64,000 nucleotides of DNA, from the NCBI RefSeq assembly GCF_050490315.1, contig NZ_JBNPEO010000005.1:1-64000 (forward strand). Reading direction: 5' to 3'. Of the stretch, positions 1 to 8,055 are shown piece by piece. The first letter of the stretch is position 1. Each line of letters begins with the position of its first letter. Under the pieces are notes generated by a model. That model was not told the origin of the DNA and did not search any database. It saw only the letters and a program-made list of their open reading frames with translations. The position numbers were made by a program, and so were the translations under genes. The DNA comes from JBNPEO01 sp050490315. Its GTDB lineage: Bacteria > Actinomycetota > Actinomycetes > Actinomycetales > Micrococcaceae.

Positions 1-1
1 C

Positions 2-1448
2 GGCTCTTCACGGTTCGTGGTGAATGTTCTGCCGTGGTGAATGTTCATGCCGCTGTTCTGGCGGCACTGCGCAACAGAATACGCGTTTTGTAGTTGCGTG
101 CGTTGGTGAATCCGCGGCCTGTCCTTTTTATGTGCTTGATCGCGGTGTTGTTAGCTTCCACTTTCGCCGTTGTCGCGCCGGTGACAATGAGGACTTCAAT
201 CTCTTGCCACCACCGGCAGACCGTGCGCCAGAGCCGGTTCGTTTCCGGCTGAGCGGCGCGTTCGACCAGGGCCTGCAGGCGCTCTTTCGCGGCGGCCGCG
301 TCGGCAAGGGATCCGGTGGCGAGCAGCGTCCGGAGCTGCTCTTTGACCAGCCATGCGGCCTGCAATTTTCCGGTGGCGTCGTCGGTTGCGAACACGGTGC
401 TGAGCCTGTTCCGGGCCCGGTCAGAGAGTGATTCCCCGGCGCGCAGGAGCAGGCGCCGGTTGGCCCAGACCGGGTCGATGGAACGTCCCCGCCGGCCATG
501 GACCTGCTGGGTGAGACGTTGCCGGACCTCGGTGAGCATGTCGTTGCCGAGCTTGACGAGGTGGAACGCATCGACCGAGACCGCGGTGCGAGGGAGCCAC
601 ATCCGCAGGGCCTTGCGGAACGCGGCGGAAGGGTCGATCGCGACGACCTGCACGCCCAGACGCCACTGAAGCGGGCGGGCGAACAGCCATTCTCCGACGC
701 CCTCACTGTCGCGGCCGTCCACGATCCCGAGCACCTGGCCGGTGTCCAGATCAACAATGGTCGTCATCCAGGGTTCGTAGCGTTTCCAGGCCTTGGTGGA
801 AGGGTCGCGGAAGAACCGCACGGAACGGTAGCGGTGTTCATCGATGCCGAGCATCCGGGGTGCCAGGGCATCAACATCAGGCAGGGTCAGCGCCGCGGAA
901 TCCAGAGCCCGCTGGACCAGCCACCATGAGACACCGAACGAGGAGGCCGCTTCCGCGGCGGCCCTTCCGGATCCAATGACGGCGGCCACGAGGGCATCGC
1001 GGAGCCGGCGGGTGGACCGAGCGCGGCGCGGGACCTGGGCGGTCTCCTCGGCGAATGTCCGCCGCGGGCAAAGGTACTCATCGCAGAAGAATCTCCGCTT
1101 GGCCCAGATCACTTCGACTGGGCCGGCGACAGGGATGTCGCGCAGACGTTGTGGGCGGCGGGAATGCACGCGGGTGCTGATCACACCACAGGATGGGCAG
1201 CCGGACTCGGCAGTGGCTTCAACGCTGACCCGTCGCTGCCCGAAAGTGAGGATCTCAGTGTCTGTGACGCGGTAGTCGGGCAGGTTGAAAATGGCGGTGG
1301 CAGCATCGGGGCGCGGGGAAGTAGGCTCGATCAAGGCTCGTAGCTCCTGACTCTTGATGAATGCGTAGAGAACATCCATCACAGCAGGGCTACGAGCCCT
1401 TCAGCTTTCAAGACACGGAACCCGTTTCACCACGAACCACGGAGAGCC
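2..1448 (-). mobile_element. ISL3-family insertion sequence, apparently complete
   Basis: A single transposase gene is bracketed by terminal inverted repeats. The left repeat is at 2-24 and the right at 1426-1448; read inward they match at 20 of 23 positions and share the core GGTTCGTGGTGAA. The left end coincides with the first bases of the window, so the left flank is not visible and a target duplication (about 8 bp is usual in ISL3) cannot be checked. The right end stops 34 bp from the stop codon of the LysR gene. The coincidence of contig edge and IS edge suggests a multicopy element at which assembly broke. Confidence 0.9.
45..1382 (-). CDS. ISL3 family transposase
   Basis: This 445-residue protein has the usual ISL3 length and layout. 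An N-terminal zinc-binding segment shows C62-x2-C65 and C100-x4-C105, followed by a basic helix-turn-helix region at about 120-160. The DDE core is visible: D181 in GIDEH, D250 in the AIDPSAAF stretch, D271 in VDAFHLVK, and a late Glu near 413 in KVEANNTAIK. The reading frame is intact, so it may still be active. It starts at GTG 1382 or the ATG three bases inside. The protein cuts and joins the ends of its own element. Nothing in it suggests a host role. Confidence 0.95.
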   Translation of the reverse strand: MMDVLYAFIKSQELRALIEPTSPRPDAATAIFNLPDYRVTDTEILTFGQRRVSVEATAESGCPSCGVISTRVHSRRPQRLRDIPVAGPVEVIWAKRRFFCDEYLCPRRTFAEETAQVPRRARSTRRLRDALVAAVIGSGRAAAEAASSFGVSWWLVQRALDSAALTLPDVDALAPRMLGIDEHRYRSVRFFRDPSTKAWKRYEPWMTTIVDLDTGQVLGIVDGRDSEGVGEWLFARPLQWRLGVQVVAIDPSAAFRKALRMWLPRTAVSVDAFHLVKLGNDMLTEVRQRLTQQVHGRRGRSIDPVWANRRLLLRAGESLSDRARNRLSTVFATDDATGKLQAAWLVKEQLRTLLATGSLADAAAAKERLQALVERAAQPETNRLWRTVCRWWQEIEVLIVTGATTAKVEANNTAIKHIKRTGRGFTNARNYKTRILLRSAARTAA

Positions 1449-1482
1449 CGTTAAGCCGCGCAAGAGCCCGCGCTAACCACCA

Positions 1483-2394
1483 CTAGTCCAAACGCTGGCC
1501 GGCCAGTTCATTGTGGTGAGCTGCTGTCTCCTCCCGGAGTGCAGTCGCCACAGCGGCAACGGCTGGCCTGCGCATGGAATCTGGCCGCAACACCATCCAG
1601 TACGGAAGCTTCTCATGGAATTTCTCCGGAAGCAGCCGCACTAGATCGTGGTGCCTATCGGCCATAAAACACGGCAAAAACCCGATCCCAGCGCCAGCCC
1701 TGGTGGCCTCAACATGCACAAAAACATTTGTTGACGTCAGGCTGTCCCGCATTTCCGGAACTAAACGCCTGGGTGCGTCAAGATCATCTACCTGCAGCAT
1801 AGAATCCACAAAATAAACCAATTGGTGCTCAGAAATTTCTTTGACGCTGGCGGGAATTCCATGCTCGGACAAATAATCCCCGGAAGCGTACATACCCAAA
1901 ACATATTCGCCCAAGCGGATTGCTTCCGCTCGGTGTACTTGCGGTTCACCCACCACCACTTCAATGTCCAGCCCGCTGCGTTGTTGCAGCGCCCGCCGGG
2001 TCACCGTCACCAGTTCCACTGACAAGCCGGGATGATCGCGGCGCAATCGAGCCACCGCCGGGGCCGCAATGTAGGCGCTAAAGCCGTCCGTAGCTGTCAT
2101 ACGCACCACTCCGGTGACAGGGTCCGCGGTAGTTCCGCCGCCGGCGTCGTCCCCAAGCGAGCGCACGGCGGCTTCCACCTGTTCTGCCACGGCAACGGCC
2201 GTAGCCCCGCGCTCAGTCAGCTCCCAACCACCTGCCGCGCGAGCTAGAACGCGGCCACCGAGTGACTTCTCCAAGGCTGCGATTCGCCGGGACACTGTGG
2301 TGTGGTTGAGGCCCAAGGTGCGTGCGGCTGTGGTGAACTTTCCGCTCCGGGAAACTTCAAGCAGGACCAAAAGGTCATCGGGATTCGCGTTCAT
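1483..2394 (-). CDS. LysR-family transcriptional regulator
   Basis: A LysR regulator of 303 residues when begun at ATG 2394 (MNANPDD); an upstream in-frame ATG would add 13 residues that do not belong to the family fold. The winged HTH covers about 3-60 (LLEVSRSGKFTTAARTLG, NHTTVSRRIAALEKSLG). The substrate-binding half follows, with the TGVVRMTATDGF strand typical of the family. It is divergent from the MHS transporter gene, the usual arrangement for a regulator of a neighbouring uptake/catabolic operon. The inducer is unknown; 3-hydroxybutyrate or a related acid is a guess from the two genes opposite. The ISL3 element sits just beyond its stop codon. Confidence 0.9.
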   Translation of the reverse strand: MNANPDDLLVLLEVSRSGKFTTAARTLGLNHTTVSRRIAALEKSLGGRVLARAAGGWELTERGATAVAVAEQVEAAVRSLGDDAGGGTTADPVTGVVRMTATDGFSAYIAAPAVARLRRDHPGLSVELVTVTRRALQQRSGLDIEVVVGEPQVHRAEAIRLGEYVLGMYASGDYLSEHGIPASVKEISEHQLVYFVDSMLQVDDLDAPRRLVPEMRDSLTSTNVFVHVEATRAGAGIGFLPCFMADRHHDLVRLLPEKFHEKLPYWMVLRPDSMRRPAVAAVATALREETAAHHNELAGQRLD

Positions 2395-2397
2395 ATC

Positions 2398-2409
2398 TGC
2401 AATTTTGCA
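2398..2409. promoter_or_regulatory. Candidate LysR autoregulatory palindrome
   Basis: TGCAA-TT-TTGCA lies four bases upstream of the LysR start codon in the 140-bp divergent intergenic region. Arms of five bases are short, and LysR sites are usually T-N11-A, so this is only a candidate for autoregulation. Confidence 0.3.
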
Positions 2410-2534
2410 CATAGAGAGTGCTGAATTGACCATTGAACCGCCGTCATTCTGCGGGAATACTCATGGGAGCTATTTGTGTCGCGGCTCACAGTGGGCCCGG
2501 ACTTGTGTCAATGAGGACACCGAAGGAGTTAAAC

Positions 2535-3947
2535 ATGGGCGTCAATCAGCGCTCCAGTGCCGCTACGGCAGGCGCAGCAGAGAACGGCCACGAACCCGGC
2601 CTCAAAAAAGTTGTTGCAGCCTCGATGGTGGGCACCGTGGTGGAGTGGTACGAATTCTTCCTGTACGCCACTGCCGCAACCCTAGTTTTTGGTAAGTACT
2701 TTTTCCCGGCAACCGGCAACGAGCTGGACGGTATTATTAGCGCCTTCCTCACCTACGCCGTCGGCTTTGTGGCGCGCCCGCTCGGTGGCATTGTGTTTGG
2801 CCAGATTGGCGACAAGCTGGGCCGCAAACCCACCCTCCAACTCACCATTGTGATCATCGGCGCATCCACCTTCTTGATGGGTTGCCTGCCCGGCTTTGCG
2901 CAGGCAGGCTACTGGGCCCCGGCCATGCTGGTGGCGCTGCGCTTTATTCAGGGCTTTGCGCTCGGCGGCGAATGGGGCGGTGCGGTTCTTCTGGTAGCCG
3001 AGCACAGCCCCAACAAGTCACGCGCGTTCTGGTCCAGCTGGCCTCAGGCTGCTGTTCCCGTAGGCAACCTCCTAGCCACCTTGGTGTTGTTCATTATGTC
3101 CACCATGCTGAGCAGCGAGGCCTTCCTCGGCTGGGGATGGCGCGTAGCATTCTGGCTTTCCGCGGTGATCGTTTTTGTGGGTTACTACATCCGCACCCAC
3201 GTCACCGAGGCACCGATCTTCCTCGAGGCCAAGGCTCAGGTCGAATCGGAAAAGGCGATCAGCTACGGCGTTGGCGAAGTATTGCGTAAGTACCCCAAGG
3301 GTGTTTTCCAGGCCATGGGTCTTCGTTTTGCCGAGAACATTATGTATTACCTGGTGGTCAGCTTTGTGGTGGTTTACCTCAAGACCGTCCACAAATATGA
3401 CACCTCTCAGCTCCTGCTGGCCTTGCTGATTGCCCACGTGATCCACTTCTTGGTGATCCCGCAAGTGGGCCGTCTGGCCGATTCGTGGGGCCGGAAGCCG
3501 GTGTACCTGATTGGTGCAGTCACTGGGGCTATTTGGCCGTTTATTGCCTTCCCCATGTTCGACACCAAAAATGCAGTGATCATTGTTCTTGGTGTGACGA
3601 TTGGCCTAATTTTCCACGCATTTATGTACGCCGGTCAGCCAGCCATCATGTCCGAGCTCTTCCCCACCCGGATGCGTTACTCGGGCGTCTCGCTCGGCTC
3701 ACAGGTCACCTCCATCTTCGCCGGTTCCTTGGCGCCACTGTTCGCAACCCAGTGGCTCAAGGACACGCACTCCTGGGTGCCCACGGCCATCTACTTGGTG
3801 ATCGCCTGCATTATTACTGCAGCGGTGGTGCTCACCTTGAAGGAGACACGTGGTGTGTCTCTGCGGGACATTGACGACGCCGATGCGGAACGTCACGGGC
3901 TACCGATCCCTTCCAGCGTGGCTGGTGCGGTGGGACGTCACTCATGA
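2535..3947 (+). CDS. MFS transporter, metabolite:H+ symporter (MHS) type
   Basis: A 470-residue transporter beginning at ATG 2535, seven bases behind GAAGGAG (2522-2528); the longer upstream frame has no ribosome site. The protein opens with the MHS signature (VVEWYEFFLYATAA in helix 1) and carries the loop 2-3 motif GDKLGRKP plus the EWGGAVLLVAE stretch typical of MHS carriers of organic acids. Twelve helices are expected. Its stop overlaps the ATG of the 3-hydroxybutyrate dehydrogenase-like gene (ATGA), so the two are translationally coupled, and uptake of a small hydroxy acid is the natural reading. The exact substrate cannot be read from sequence. Confidence 0.9.
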   Translation: MGVNQRSSAATAGAAENGHEPGLKKVVAASMVGTVVEWYEFFLYATAATLVFGKYFFPATGNELDGIISAFLTYAVGFVARPLGGIVFGQIGDKLGRKPTLQLTIVIIGASTFLMGCLPGFAQAGYWAPAMLVALRFIQGFALGGEWGGAVLLVAEHSPNKSRAFWSSWPQAAVPVGNLLATLVLFIMSTMLSSEAFLGWGWRVAFWLSAVIVFVGYYIRTHVTEAPIFLEAKAQVESEKAISYGVGEVLRKYPKGVFQAMGLRFAENIMYYLVVSFVVVYLKTVHKYDTSQLLLALLIAHVIHFLVIPQVGRLADSWGRKPVYLIGAVTGAIWPFIAFPMFDTKNAVIIVLGVTIGLIFHAFMYAGQPAIMSELFPTRMRYSGVSLGSQVTSIFAGSLAPLFATQWLKDTHSWVPTAIYLVIACIITAAVVLTLKETRGVSLRDIDDADAERHGLPIPSSVAGAVGRHS

Positions 3948-4699
3948 GTGAAGGAGCCACTTTGGAAGGGCGCAAAGCTCTAGTTACCGGCGGGGCCAGT
4001 GGCATTGGGGCAGCATGTGCCCGTGCCCTGGCCGCGGCGGGAGCCAAGGTTGTTGTTGCCGATTTAGACGAGGCAGCGGCCACGGCCATCGCAGAGGAGA
4101 TTGGCGGTACCGCTTGGGCTGTGGACTTGTTGGACACAGCCGCGTTGGAAGGGCTGGAGCTGGATTGCGACATCCTGGTCAACAACGCCGGCATCCAAAA
4201 AGTGGCACCCATTCAGGACTTTGTTCCAGAGGACTTCCGCAGAATCCACCGGTTGATGCTTGAGGCGCCGTTCCTGCTGATCCGCGCAGCGCTGCCACAC
4301 ATGTATGCCAAGGGATTCGGCCGGATTATCAACGTGTCATCCGTGCACGGGCTGCGTGCTTCCCCGTTCAAAAGTGCGTATGTCTCCGCCAAGCACGGCC
4401 TGGAAGGGCTGAGCAAAGCGACGGCACTGGAGGGCGGGGAACATGGGGTCACCTCAAACTGCGTGAACCCCGGGTACGTGCGCACCCCGCTGGTGGAGAA
4501 GCAGATTGTGGACCAGGCTGCGGTGCACGGGATTCCCGAGTCTGAAGTCTTGGCTCAAGTGATGCTCACTGAATCGGCCATCAAACGTTTGGTGGAGCCG
4601 GAAGAGGTGGCGGCGCTAGTTACCTGGTTGGCGAGTGATACTGCCGCGATGGTGACAGGCGCCAGTTACACGATCGACGGCGGCTGGTCAGCCAAGTAG
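3944..4699 (+). CDS. bdhA: 3-hydroxybutyrate dehydrogenase-like SDR
   Basis: A classical short-chain dehydrogenase of 251 residues. It has the TGGASGIG cofactor motif near the N-terminus, the NNAG motif, the catalytic Ser and YVSAK (Tyr/Lys), and the C-terminal YTIDGGW ending of D-3-hydroxybutyrate dehydrogenases. The reaction would be (R)-3-hydroxybutyrate + NAD to acetoacetate, in the cytoplasm. It overlaps the preceding transporter by four bases. In this lineage the enzyme may serve polyhydroxybutyrate turnover or growth on external hydroxybutyrate; the coupled transporter favours the second. Related SDRs with other substrates cannot be excluded. Confidence 0.8.
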   Translation: MSEGATLEGRKALVTGGASGIGAACARALAAAGAKVVVADLDEAAATAIAEEIGGTAWAVDLLDTAALEGLELDCDILVNNAGIQKVAPIQDFVPEDFRRIHRLMLEAPFLLIRAALPHMYAKGFGRIINVSSVHGLRASPFKSAYVSAKHGLEGLSKATALEGGEHGVTSNCVNPGYVRTPLVEKQIVDQAAVHGIPESEVLAQVMLTESAIKRLVEPEEVAALVTWLASDTAAMVTGASYTIDGGWSAK

Positions 4700-4797
4700 C
4701 TAGCTGGATTTGGGGGAACCAACCGGCTGCAACTAACTGTTGGCGGCGGTGGTGTGGGCTAGTCTTGTGCAGCAATCCATGCGCACAATGAGGGACC

Positions 4798-5643
4798 ATG
4801 ACAACATCACCGCCACCCAGCACGCTCCCGGGTTCTGCAGCTGGCACCAAAACGGCAAAAACCGTAAAAGCCGCGACGAAAGTCCCAGCTGCCGAGAACA
4901 CCCTGCGCATCCTCAAATTGTTGGCCTCAAGGCGCGGGCCCATGGCGGCGTCGAGCATTGCCACCACCCTGGGCATTCCGCGCTCAAGCGTCTATCACCT
5001 CTTGGCAGTGATGGAGGAAAACGGCTTTGTTCTGCACCTGCATGAGGAGCGGCGCTACGGGCTGGGGATCGGCGCTTTCGAGTTGAGCTCCGCGTATTCG
5101 CGTCAAGAGCCGCTCTCACGTTTGGGCCGGCCGCTACTGGCGGGGCTGGTGGATGGGATTGGCGAGAGCGCGCACCTTGCCGTTTTGCACGGACGGGACG
5201 TGCTTTACATCGTTGAAGAACGCGCCAAAAACCGGCCTTCGCTAGTGACCGACGTCGGCGTGCGGCTCCCCAGTCACCTCACCGCGAGCGGCCGCGCCAT
5301 TCTGGCAGCCTTGCCAAAGTCGCAGGTCAGGGCGCTGTACCCAAGCGCTGAAGCGTTTACGGAACGTCACGAAGTTCCTGGCGCCATCACCAAGTACAGC
5401 GCGCTTTCCGCGCACCTAGACACTGTCCGGCAACGCGGTTACGCCACCGAACACGGCGAAGTGACACCCGGGTTTGGGTCGATTGCAGCGGTGGTCACCG
5501 ATCATGTGGGATGGCCGACGGCGGCAGTGGCTGTGACGTTCCTTGAAGAAAAGTTCGCGCCGGAGTTGTGGGAGCCGGTGGCAGCTAAAGTACAAAAGGT
5601 CGCCGATGAGCTTTCGGTTCGCCTCTATGGGCGGCGCGCTTAG
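4798..5643 (+). CDS. hutR: IclR-family regulator, likely HutR
   Basis: A 281-residue IclR regulator: a Pro/Ala/Lys-rich N-terminal tail (about 1-32), a winged HTH (about 35-90, IPRSSVYHLLAVMEENGF) and a C-terminal effector domain (about 105-275). It begins at ATG 4798 behind GAGGG. It precedes the hut genes on the same strand. A 14-base box upstream of hutU (6228-6241) fits, at 13 of 14 positions, the motif I recall for the IclR-type HutR of Corynebacterium (TCTGwwATwCCAGA). Function as hut regulator is therefore well supported by context but inferred. It could instead serve the adjacent isochorismatase-fold gene. Confidence 0.8.
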   Translation: MTTSPPPSTLPGSAAGTKTAKTVKAATKVPAAENTLRILKLLASRRGPMAASSIATTLGIPRSSVYHLLAVMEENGFVLHLHEERRYGLGIGAFELSSAYSRQEPLSRLGRPLLAGLVDGIGESAHLAVLHGRDVLYIVEERAKNRPSLVTDVGVRLPSHLTASGRAILAALPKSQVRALYPSAEAFTERHEVPGAITKYSALSAHLDTVRQRGYATEHGEVTPGFGSIAAVVTDHVGWPTAAVAVTFLEEKFAPELWEPVAAKVQKVADELSVRLYGRRA

Positions 5644-5660
5644 AGGCCTATTGTGGGGGT

Positions 5661-6209
5661 ATGAGCACACTTTCGGGCCGGGAAAATACTGCACTTTTGG
5701 TGATCGACGTCCAGAACGGGGTGATGGACGGCTCCCATGATCGGGATGAGATCATTGGCCGTATTGCGGTGTTGGTGGACCGGGCACGCGAGGCCGGAAA
5801 TCCTGTGATCTGGGTGCAGCACAGCTCCGAGGAACTGCCGCTGAACAGTCCGCAGTGGGAGTACGTTCCCGAGTTGTCTCGCCGGGATGACGAAGAGCTG
5901 GTGCACAAATTGCACGGTGATTCCTTTGAAGCCACCAACCTTGAGGACGTTTTGCGAGCCAAAGGTGTGGGGACTTTGGTGGTTTCCGGTGCGCAAACGG
6001 ATGCGTGTATTCGATCAACCATTCACGGGGCGTTCACACGCGGCTATGACGTCACGCTGGTCAGTGATGCACACACCACCGAGGATCTCTCTGAATGGGG
6101 TGCGCCCAAGCCGGCGGAAGTTATTGCGCACACCAACTTGTACTGGAGTTGGCAGTCTGCGCCGGGCCGGACGGCGATGACCGTCACCGCGGATGAGCTC
6201 GAGTTTTAG
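5661..6209 (+). CDS. Cysteine hydrolase, isochorismatase-fold family
   Basis: A 182-residue protein of the isochorismatase/nicotinamidase fold. The catalytic triad is visible: Asp in LLVIDVQNG, Lys in the VHKLHGDSF stretch, and the nucleophile Cys in SGAQTDACIRSTI, preceded by the usual cis-peptide region. The start is ATG 5661, 18 bases after the regulator stop, and the gene ends about 120 bp before hutU. Such hydrolases cleave amides or vinyl ethers. The position between a HutR-like regulator and hutU suggests a role in nitrogen metabolism, possibly on an amide by-product, but no substrate can be named. Confidence 0.85.
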   Translation: MSTLSGRENTALLVIDVQNGVMDGSHDRDEIIGRIAVLVDRAREAGNPVIWVQHSSEELPLNSPQWEYVPELSRRDDEELVHKLHGDSFEATNLEDVLRAKGVGTLVVSGAQTDACIRSTIHGAFTRGYDVTLVSDAHTTEDLSEWGAPKPAEVIAHTNLYWSWQSAPGRTAMTVTADELEF

Positions 6210-6227
6210 CGGATCCTGAGAGGTAAG

Positions 6228-6241
6228 TCTGAAATACCGGA
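6228..6241. promoter_or_regulatory. Candidate HutR box before hutU
   Basis: TCTGAAATACCGGA is an imperfect palindrome 87 bp upstream of the hutU ATG. It agrees at 13 of 14 positions with the corynebacterial HutR motif as I remember it (TCTGwwATwCCAGA). The same pattern recurs, more weakly, inside the large palindrome before hutG. Confidence 0.6.
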
Positions 6242-6328
6242 CACCATGGCGTAAAACTCACTGTTACCGCAGTCACAGGCACGCTTGACTGGAAGCAACC
6301 ACATTCCATTCATGCAAGGAGCCCGATC

Positions 6329-8053
6329 ATGGCACCCGCCGATTTCACCACTGGTACCCGTCCGGTCAAGGCACCCCGCGGCACCACACTCACAGCAAAG
6401 AGCTGGCAGACCGAAGCGCCGCTGCGCATGCTGATGAACAACCTGGACCCAGAAGTTGCCGAGCGCCCCGAAGAACTTGTGGTCTACGGTGGCACCGGCC
6501 GGGCCGTCCGCTCATGGGCCGCCTTTGACGCCATCACTCGCACTCTCGAATCCATGGAAGCTGACGAGACACTTCTGGTTCAGTCCGGCAAACCCGTAGG
6601 CGTGTTCCGGACCAACGAATGGGCCCCACGTGTACTGCTGGCCAACTCCAACCTGGTGGGCGACTGGGCCAACTGGCCCGAATTCCGCCGCCTCGAAGCC
6701 GAGGGTCTGATGATGTACGGCCAGATGACAGCCGGTTCGTGGATCTACATTGGCACCCAAGGCATTTTGCAGGGCACTTACGAAACCTTTGCCGCCGTCG
6801 GACGTAAATTGCGTGAGGCCGGCCGCATCCCCACCCCAGCCGATCCCAACGCTGGTCCCTTGGCCGGAACCCTGACCCTAACCGGCGGTTGTGGCGGAAT
6901 GGGTGGCGCGCAGCCGCTCGCCGTCAGCCTCAACGACGGCGCGTGCCTGATTGTGGACGTGGATGAATCCCGCCTGCGCCGCCGAGTTGGCAAGCGCTAC
7001 CTGGATGAGGTTGAGACCGATCTGGACACCGCCATCGCCAAGGTCCAGGCAGCCAAAAACGAGGGCCGCGGCTGGTCCGTTGGCTACGTTGGCAACGCCG
7101 CCGAGGTGTTCCCGGAACTGCTCCGCCGCCACAAAGCCGGCGAGATCACCGTGGACATTGTGACCGACCAGACCTCCGCGCACGATCCACTCAGCTACCT
7201 CCCTGAGGGCATCACCGTTGACGAATGGCAGTCCGAGGCAGCTGCGGACCCGGAAACGTTCACCAAAAAAGCGCAAAGCTCCATGGCCCGCCACGTTGAA
7301 GCGATGGTTGATTTCCAGGACGCTGGCGCCGAAGTCTTTGACTACGGAAACTCCATCCGTGACGAAGCACGCAAGGGCGGCTACGACCGCGCCTTCGAAT
7401 TCCCAGGCTTTGTCCCGGCCTACATTCGCCCCCTGTTCTGCGAAGGTTTGGGCCCGTTCCGCTGGGTGGCACTCTCCGGAGATCCTGAGGATATCGCAGT
7501 CACTGACGCGGCCATCAAAGAGCTCTTCCCGGAGAACAAACACCTCCACAAGTGGCTTGATGCCGCAGCTGAGCGCGTTGAATTTGAGGGCCTACCGGCA
7601 CGTATTTGCTGGTTGGGATACGGTGAGCGCGCTAAGGCTGGCCTCATGTTCAACCAGTTAGTCAAGGACGGCAAGGTCAAAGCCCCGATCGTGATTGGCC
7701 GCGACCACTTGGACTCCGGCTCGGTAGCTTCCCCCTACCGCGAGACCGAGGCCATGGCGGACGGTTCAGATGCGATCGCTGACTGGCCCATGCTCAACGC
7801 TTTACTGAACACGGCCTCGGGTGCCACCTGGGTTTCGCTGCACCACGGAGGTGGTGTGGGGATTGGCCGGTCCATACACGCAGGACAGGTCTCGGTAGCC
7901 GATGGAACCGACCTTGCAGCCCAAAAACTTGAGCGCCTGCTCACCAATGACCCCGGAATGGGAGTCATCCGCCACGTAGACGCCGGCTATGACCGCGCCG
8001 TCGAGGTCGCCAAAGAACGTGGCGTCCGCATCCCCATGATGGAAGGCAACTAG
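6329..8053 (+). CDS. hutU: Urocanate hydratase
   Basis: The 574-residue protein matches HutU over its whole length. It has the glycine-rich NAD-binding stretch GGCGGMGGAQPLAV, the DQTSAHDPL segment, and the active-site region ARICWLGYGER containing the conserved Cys (encoded near 7608). It converts urocanate to imidazolonepropionate using tightly bound NAD+, the second step of histidine catabolism, in the cytoplasm. AAGGAG lies just upstream of ATG 6329. HutH follows after only two bases, so the pair is one operon. The product would need HutI, which is not encoded here. Confidence 0.97.
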   Translation: MAPADFTTGTRPVKAPRGTTLTAKSWQTEAPLRMLMNNLDPEVAERPEELVVYGGTGRAVRSWAAFDAITRTLESMEADETLLVQSGKPVGVFRTNEWAPRVLLANSNLVGDWANWPEFRRLEAEGLMMYGQMTAGSWIYIGTQGILQGTYETFAAVGRKLREAGRIPTPADPNAGPLAGTLTLTGGCGGMGGAQPLAVSLNDGACLIVDVDESRLRRRVGKRYLDEVETDLDTAIAKVQAAKNEGRGWSVGYVGNAAEVFPELLRRHKAGEITVDIVTDQTSAHDPLSYLPEGITVDEWQSEAAADPETFTKKAQSSMARHVEAMVDFQDAGAEVFDYGNSIRDEARKGGYDRAFEFPGFVPAYIRPLFCEGLGPFRWVALSGDPEDIAVTDAAIKELFPENKHLHKWLDAAAERVEFEGLPARICWLGYGERAKAGLMFNQLVKDGKVKAPIVIGRDHLDSGSVASPYRETEAMADGSDAIADWPMLNALLNTASGATWVSLHHGGGVGIGRSIHAGQVSVADGTDLAAQKLERLLTNDPGMGVIRHVDAGYDRAVEVAKERGVRIPMMEGN

Positions 8054-8055
8054 CC

